Below are positions 55,356 through 64,000 of a stretch of 64,000 nt of DNA, in pieces. The translations under genes were made by a program, and so were the position numbers. Numbering within the stretch: the first letter of the stretch is position 1; every line of letters begins with the position of its first letter. Origin of the DNA: Trichosporon coremiiforme. Lineage: Eukaryota > Basidiomycota > Tremellomycetes > Trichosporonales > Trichosporonaceae. The stretch lies in the NCBI GenBank assembly GCA_039545355.1, contig BCJJ01000011.1, positions 1,334,851-1,398,850 on the forward strand. Reading direction: 5' to 3'. The notes beneath the pieces are model-generated. The model saw only the letters and a list, made by a program, of their open reading frames with translations. It made no database searches and was not told where the DNA came from.

Positions 55356-57827
55356 CTACTTCTGCTTCTTGGCCGCCTTGGCCGCCTTGGCGGCCTTGAT
55401 GGCCTGCTTGCTCGCCTCGGCGAGGGAGGTGATCTCGTCGTCGAGGCCCATCTCCTCTCCGGCGTCCTCGAGGTCGCCGGGCTGGCGGTCGAGGAGCGGC
55501 TTGATGAGACGCGTGAAGTACGGGTGCTCCTTGGGGAGGGGGTTGGAGGCCTGGACCTGGGCAAAGTACGCCTCGTAGATGGCGCCGTCCCACTTGCCGA
55601 GGGGCGAGTTGATGATGTGGTCCGAGAGGGCGAACGAGTCGATGAGGGGGACCGCGTACTGGCGCACCTCGAGGCAGAGGTCGTTGACCTTGAGCGAGAT
55701 CGAGTCGATCTGCTCGCCAGAGAAGTAACCGTACTTGAGGAAGGGGCCCTGGAGCTCCTCGATCTGCCAAAGGCCGTACAGGAGCGCGACCGTGCGGAGG
55801 ACGTCCGTCTCGGGCGAGGCCTCCATCTCCTCGACGGCGGCGCGGAACATCTTGAAGATGTAGCCGGTCGTGTGCAGCTTGGCAGCGATGAAACGGGCCT
55901 GCGAGCAGCGCTCCATGGCATCGTGCTTGTTCATGCCCTCCTTGCGGAAGAGCGCGTACTCGGCGGCGGCGCGCTTGACAGCGTTGGCGGCGACGCACTC
56001 CCAAGCCTTTTGAATGTCGGCAAGCGAGAACGAGCCGTCGCTCTTGGCAGAGAGCGTCTTGGGGTCAGCGAGGTAGGTGACACCAGGGGCAACCTTCTTG
56101 CCCGAGACAGCGGCGGAGTAGGCGCTGACAAGAGCACGACCGGCCTGGAGAGCGAGAATGGTGTTGTCACCCTCCCACGTGCACTGGACTGCAAAGTCGG
56201 CGTACATGGCGGGGAGGTTGGAGTAGGCAGAGTAGCCATGGCCACCGAGAGTCTGGCGCGACTTCTCAATGGTCTCGAGACAGGCCCAGGTACAGAACGC
56301 CTTGAGACCGGCAGAGGTCGCGTGCGTCTCCTTGAGCTTCTCGATTGTCTCCATGAGCGAGGGGTCTCCGGGCTCGAGGCGCTCGAGCGACTCGGTCATG
56401 TCCAGGTACATGGCGTTGAGCTTCTGGCCGGTGAAACCAATGGCGATGGCCTGAGCGACGAAGGGAAGTAGACGGCGCTGGTGGATGGGGTAGTCGAGAA
56501 GCTGGGTCTCGAGGGTGTTGCCCTCGGAAGCGAACTGGCGGCGCACGGCGGCGTAACGGACCGCAATGGTGAGCGCCTTCTTGGCAGTGTTCGACGAGTC
56601 GGCGACCATCGAGGTACGGCCACCGAGAAGAGCACCGTAGGTGAGCTGGGCGAGAGGAGGCTCAGTGACCTCACCCTTGCGCGAGACCTGGGTGTACTTC
56701 ATGAGCATGTGAGCGCGGGGAACGCGGACGTAGGTGAACTGGATGTAACCGTTGTCGATACCGTCACGGCCCATCTTCTTACCGATGTCGCCGATAGTGA
56801 CACCGGGAAGGAGGCGGAAGGTCTCAGTGTCGCGGAGCTGAACGACAAAGGTCTTGACGCCGTGCCTCTTGCCATCGACGATGAGCTGAGCGAATACGGC
56901 GGCGTGGGTACAGGTCGAAGCGGCACCGCCGATCCACCACTTGGTGGCGCCGAGGTGCGGGGTGTGGATGACGAACTCGTCGGAGTTGTGGTCGTAGACG
57001 GCCTCGGTCTCGAGACCAGCGACGTTGGAGCCGTGGGCGAGCTCAGTCATGGCGAAGCATCCGATGACGCCGTTCAGGCCAAGGGCACCCTTCTCAATCC
57101 AGTACGCTGTAGGGAGTCAGTGCGCGGTCCTGGTGACTATTTCATGGCTGAGCTCAGCCATGCTTGCGACTCACAGAGCTGGTTGGGGGTAGCGTTCGAG
57201 CGGAGGGCGCCGAGGAAGAGACCAAAGTGGACACCGAAACGGGTCTGGAATGGTCAGCAAATTTATCTGAGAAGCAGTGCGATCGTTGCAAATGGGGTGG
57301 TTGCCACTCGCGATCGCTCGGATAACTCACCCAGAACGCAGGGTCAGCGATGGAGATGAGGGCCATGCGCTCCTGGAAGGCCTCGATCGACTCGGAGGTG
57401 AAGAAGTAGACCATGGAGGCGAACTTCTCGGCAGTGCGCTCGCGGACTTCGTCCTTGGTCAGGTCGTGGATGTCGTTGTTGCGGAAGGCCGGGTGGCGCG
57501 CAATCTCGGCCATGAACTTCTCCTTGAGCTTGAGCGACTTCTCCGAGCCCTGCATCGTGGCAGCGAGCTTGCGGACGTTGAAGGGAGGGTTGGCGCGCTC
57601 CTGTTGGGGGGTCAATATATTGTTGCCACCAGCTGCTGGTCGCTGGCCAGCAATTGTCGCCGACTCACCATCGCCATCGTCTCCATCTGTGCTAGTCAGC
57701 TCGTGCTCTCGCTTCTCCGTGCTTCCACGACTTCGCAGTACAGTTCCATAACGTCGCGCCGTTGAACTGCCTGTAGCCGGGAGTAGGTGCAACTCACGGT
57801 AGTGGGTTTAGGCCTTGGGAAAGCCAT
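55356..57827 (-). CDS. POX1: Acyl-CoA oxidase, peroxisomal beta-oxidation
   Basis: FAD enzyme that oxidises acyl-CoA to trans-2-enoyl-CoA, producing H2O2, the first step of peroxisomal beta-oxidation. Exons 57827-57798, 57600-57331, 57244-57175 and 57106-55356 join in phase to 706 residues. Blocks: ERANPPFNVRKLAATMQGSE, FGVHFGLFLGALRSNATPNQ, YWIEKGALGLNGVIGCFAMT ELAHGSNV, GATKWWIGGAASTCTHAAVF, the FAD region GGRTSMVADSS, and FADFAVQCTWEGDNTI-like YADFAVQCTWEGDNTILALQ near the catalytic Glu. The last residues are KAAKAAKAAKKQK, not a PTS1 signal of the SKL type, so import may use an internal signal as in some yeast acyl-CoA oxidases. The first exon, only ten codons, is the least certain part. 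Confidence 0.92.
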
Positions 57828-60179
57828 TGTGTCTGATTTGCGGTGTGGTGTGTAGTGTCAAGGAAAGAGGAAGGGCTGGTGTGGTATGCTCGCTATATGT
57901 ATGGACAAGGATGATGGAGCAAGGTGAAGATCCGGGTATGAGGAGAAAATGGAGTTGCAAGCGGGTGTGAGGTGTCCTAGAGCCGGTTGCACCGGTTATA
58001 CAGGGGTATCGAGGGAGACGGATATGCGGCGTGTCGTGTACGTTGGGTCGTGATGCGGTGCGTGGTCGCTGCAGTGACGGTGTCCGGTAGCGTCCTGCAG
58101 GGCTCATTGGCTGTGGCACTGCGGCCGCCGGGTAGTAAACATTCACATGCGACCTTGCATCTCCGGCCGATCGCAGAGCCCCGGCTGGCCACTCCTCTCC
58201 TCTGGCCCCCGCTGAATGCAATGCAGCTGTACATCCACGTGATGACATCAGTCACCCAGCGCCAGCCTGCCTGTTCAAATAGCAATTAACCCTTCCACAT
58301 TGCCGAGCTCTACCACGTATTACAGCTGAGGCTAGGGTGGGGGAACGCTGGCCCGATGCGACGATAGATCCATTCATCCCAGCTACTGACGCCGCCAGCA
58401 GTCCACCCCCACGGGCCCTCCATGGCTCTCCAGCGATCCATCCGAGTACTGCTGCTCGCTCCCTCCGATTCCAACTCCGACCGGGATAGCAGTGGAGCCG
58501 ATGCCGATACACTCTAGCCGGCAGTGAAGGCCACCATGCATAGCTGAGAGTAGAGGGGACGGGACCGAGCGCCCAAGCGGCTCATTGTTTGTGCCAAGAT
58601 CTGTCTTCGGGTTGTCCGGTCCGTAACTCTGGCACAATAAACTTAAACGACATCACGGGTGGCTATTGGAATTACCTACTCCTACCCAAGATTTGTATTT
58701 CCGCCGATTCCTCGGTGCATCCACTCGTAATCCAGAACAGGTCAGAGCGAGCAGAGCAACAGCCATGCCGACTCGGCGCACGGGCTCCTCAGGACCGCCG
58801 GAACGTTAAGGAACGCCATGCTCGTCCCTCGGCTCTGGCGCCGCCACCCGGCATCATGCCCGGGCAGCTGCCTGTTGCAGCAGCCTGGTGACCGGTAGCC
58901 GCGCACGCGCCAGGCTCGCCTGGCGCACCAGGCTTGACAGGCGGCGGCGTGCGCTCGTCTGGAGATCAGGCACATGCCCGGGCCGCAGCTCTCCTGTCCG
59001 GCGATAATTGATAACGCTTATGTCCTGTCCGCTGTCCGCGGAGCGAGAAAAAGTTGAGCTTGTTCTCCGGCTAACGAGGCAAGCAGTTACCGGTAAACTC
59101 AGCTGCATCGCTTGCCGGGCGTTGGCCACCCGTTGCAGTGCATGCAGTGCTGGGCTATACGATGCCCCGCGCCGCTTCTTTGCGCCTCTGTTTCGGATAT
59201 GTGCCAGAAACGTCATGCCTGTTCTGTGTTCTTTGGCAGATATGCAGAAGTGATCAATTGGCTGTCTATTGGTCCTGCGGACGACTGGCTGGTGGTTCAG
59301 AAATTTCTGACAACCGGCCAGCGTTCTTACCGGTAGGTCTGTCACCGCCGGCACTAGGGCTGCCGCTGGACCGGAATAGCAGGCTCACAGGTGCATGGAA
59401 CACGAAACGGGAACGACAGCGTACCGATGCAAGTCCATGCCATGTACGCGCTATGTGGAGGCCGTTCCATGCGGCTTCCTCGATCGCCGAGGCGGCGCTG
59501 TCCACCACTACCGAGGGGCGAGAGGCGCATTGGAGACTTTCGCAGCGAGCAGTATACCGTCGTTGAGACAGTGAGACCGGGTCATAGTTACCCCGCTGAT
59601 CGAGGTCTTGCAGTCAGCAACCCCGCCGGCTTCGCCAGCCGAACGAACTTCGAGGGCCACGTCTTGGGCCGCCGCGGAGCCGCGGTATGCTCCCCTTCGG
59701 GGCCCTTTCTGACAACCCCGAGGAGGACTTTGCCTTATTGCAGCCAGTGATGCAATCGGTACATCCGGAGAAGAGCAGTCGTACGGACAACTCAGACTGC
59801 CGAATGTGCCGGCCTGTGCCGGCCCCGCTGTTTGAACAGGTACCGGTAGCAATCAGATAAGATCGTGTCCTCCATTCCGGTCGGCCACGGCCGTCTTGTG
59901 CCGTTGCACCGACCGTCACCTCTCTCAGCCATTAGTGTTCCCTATCTCTCATATCTTCTGGAGCAGTTTCTGTGACTCTCCCAGCGCCAAAGAATATAAT
60001 TTCTCTGCGGCCCCTCTGACGCAGCGAGAAGGCGCTCACGACCCAGCCGTCCCCAACCAACCGTACTTCCTCTCCACTGTTGATCACCTCCGCTACTTGT
60101 TCCTAGCCTCACCCGGGGAGGTAGGTGGCCGTGCATGGCCCCTGCAGACGCCTAAGAGACATAGAGAGCCCAAAAAGCC
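57828..60179. other. Long intergenic region, no gene seen
   Basis: 2.35 kb between the acyl-CoA oxidase start and the tRNA pair. No supported protein gene. It contains nested inverted repeats near 58873-58933 and several ACCGGT motifs between 58890 and 59850. Confidence 0.4.
58873..58933. repeat. Nested inverted repeats, CCAGGC/GCCTGG
   Basis: A perfect 9-bp inverted repeat with a 2-base loop (58907-58926: GCGCCAGGC, TC, GCCTGGCGC) lies inside a second pair, GCCTGGT at 58873-58879 and ACCAGGC at 58927-58933. The two share the CCAGG core, so several hairpins could form. Function unknown. Confidence 0.75.
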
Positions 60180-60271
60180 AGTTTGATCTCGGATTCGAAC
60201 CAAGGACCTACAGATATCAGCTACTTGAGGCATTGCAATCTGTCGCGCTAACCGGGCTGAGCCAATCAAAC
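60180..60271 (-). tRNA. tRNA-Cys (GCA) with 17-nt intron
   Basis: On the minus strand the acceptor arms GTTTGAT/ATCAAAC pair over all seven bases. The D-arm is GCTC/GCGC with one mismatch, and the anticodon stem ACAGA/TCTGT is perfect. The T-arm is CTTGG/CCGAG around TTCGAAT. The anticodon GCA is at 60236-60234. A 17-nt intron (60232-60216) lies one base 3' of the anticodon, the usual place for nuclear tRNA introns. The discriminator base is U, as in Cys tRNAs. A run of five T follows within a few bases as Pol III terminator. Confidence 0.92.
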
Positions 60272-60575
60272 GGACACTAGCGGCTGCTGGGGCTGGCACA
60301 CACGCCTGCCGGCCGCTCGCACGCCTCAGGCTTTGGCTGCATGACATCTGTAGAGCAAGGGGAGAGGCATTCGAAAGATCAATGTGTCTGAGTAAGAGGT
60401 GAGCATACTGAGGGGACAGCACGGAGGTTGATGTGGCAGACTGTATGGGACCTCGTCGTAGCCACACTAGTGGCAACGATCTTTATGATTTTCTGCATCA
60501 ATCGGACCCAACAATATTAGTCTTGGAGGGTTGAGAGGAGAGTCAGGTGTATCGTGCATCAAAAGCAAAAAGACG
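60272..60575. other. Spacer between two tRNA genes
   Basis: 304 bases, no further tRNA or coding sequence recognised. Confidence 0.4.
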
Positions 60576-60667
60576 TGCTCGCACGCTGAGTCGAACAGCG
60601 GTCAGCCCGGATCGGGGTGTAACGAATAACCACAACGGACGGTGATAACCACCTACACTATACGAGC
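60576..60667 (-). tRNA. tRNA-His (GTG) with 19-nt intron
   Basis: On the minus strand the acceptor GCTCGTA/TGCGAGC pairs over seven bases (one G-U), and the D-arm region reads GTGTAGGTGGTTATCAC. The anticodon stem GTCCG/CGGGC pairs with one G-U. The T-arm CGCTG/CAGCG surrounds TTCGACT. The anticodon GTG is at 60633-60631. A 19-nt intron (60629-60611) follows the base after the anticodon. The discriminator is A, as in eukaryotic His tRNA. TTTTT lies a few bases downstream as terminator. Most fungal tRNA-His genes I know lack an intron, so this should be verified with a tRNA covariance model. Confidence 0.85.
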
Positions 60668-60878
60668 GCCGATGACGATTAGAGTTCCGGCCAGCTCAAA
60701 ACTGGCCCCACTGGGAATTCAGCCGTTTTGCCTCACTTATCTCATATCTCTCGCCCTCATTTTCCGCGGCGCCATGCGATTGTTCACGCTGTTGAGCATG
60801 CACCAGCGCATCCGAAGCATAGGACTGTGATAATATTACATGCAAGGGTTGATCTAGGATAACAGGGCTACTTACGGG

Positions 60879-64000
<3,122 letters not shown>

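Overview
The window is nuclear DNA from a GC-rich basidiomycete yeast, most likely a tremellomycete of the Trichosporonales/Cryptococcus type. The evidence is gene content plus gene structure: many very short introns with GTRNGT donors, CTGAC/CTAAC-like branch sites next to the acceptor, and strong C-ending codon bias in highly expressed genes. No bacterial, plasmid, viral or transposon gene was recognised.

Layout. 0.6-4 kb: copper-exporting P-type ATPase (CCC2 type). 4.8-6.5 kb: poorly resolved Cys-rich gene. 7.1-9.8 kb: complex I 51-kDa subunit in seven exons, one bounded by a GC-AG intron. 10.7-13.7 kb: two uncharacterised genes with frame problems. 13.9-15.5 kb: CBF5/dyskerin. 16.9-18.1 kb: cytochrome c peroxidase with a 5'-leader intron. 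18.2-18.6 kb: small membrane protein. 20.1-21.8 kb: membrane-anchored GH71 alpha-1,3-glucanase-like protein. 22.3-23 kb: hypothetical. 24.1-25.3 kb: glyoxalase II in ten exons. 27.6-29.5 kb: delta-12 desaturase. 30-33 kb: mitoribosomal mS23 head-to-head with proteasome RPN5. 33.7-34.2 kb: small hypothetical. 38.5-42.4 kb: ankyrin protein. 43.1-46.2 kb: two zinc-finger-like hypotheticals. 46.7-48.5 kb: MFS transporter. 50.7-51.7 kb: TRM9 tRNA methyltransferase. 51.9-53.4 kb: probable mitochondrial protein, head-to-head with ribosomal protein P0 (53.8-55 kb). 55.4-57.8 kb: acyl-CoA oxidase. 60.2-60.7 kb: intron-containing tRNA-Cys and tRNA-His. 60.9 kb to the right edge: MYST histone acetyltransferase with PHD fingers, 5' end outside the window.

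The genes are ordinary housekeeping functions: respiration and peroxide detoxification (NDUFV1, CCP1), fatty-acid metabolism (desaturase, acyl-CoA oxidase), translation (CBF5, TRM9, P0, mS23, tRNAs), proteolysis (RPN5) and chromatin (KAT). There is no functional cluster. Intergenic stretches of 2-4 kb without visible genes lie at 25.3-27.6, 34.2-38.5, 48.5-50.7 and 57.8-60.2 kb.

I found no convincing new system. The most informative oddities are twelve ambiguous bases that all fall on wobble positions of two conserved genes (suggesting two merged, diverged gene copies), a GC-AG intron, intron-bearing tRNAs, apparent introns of 25-40 nt, and an 8-bp tandem duplication that breaks a reading frame.
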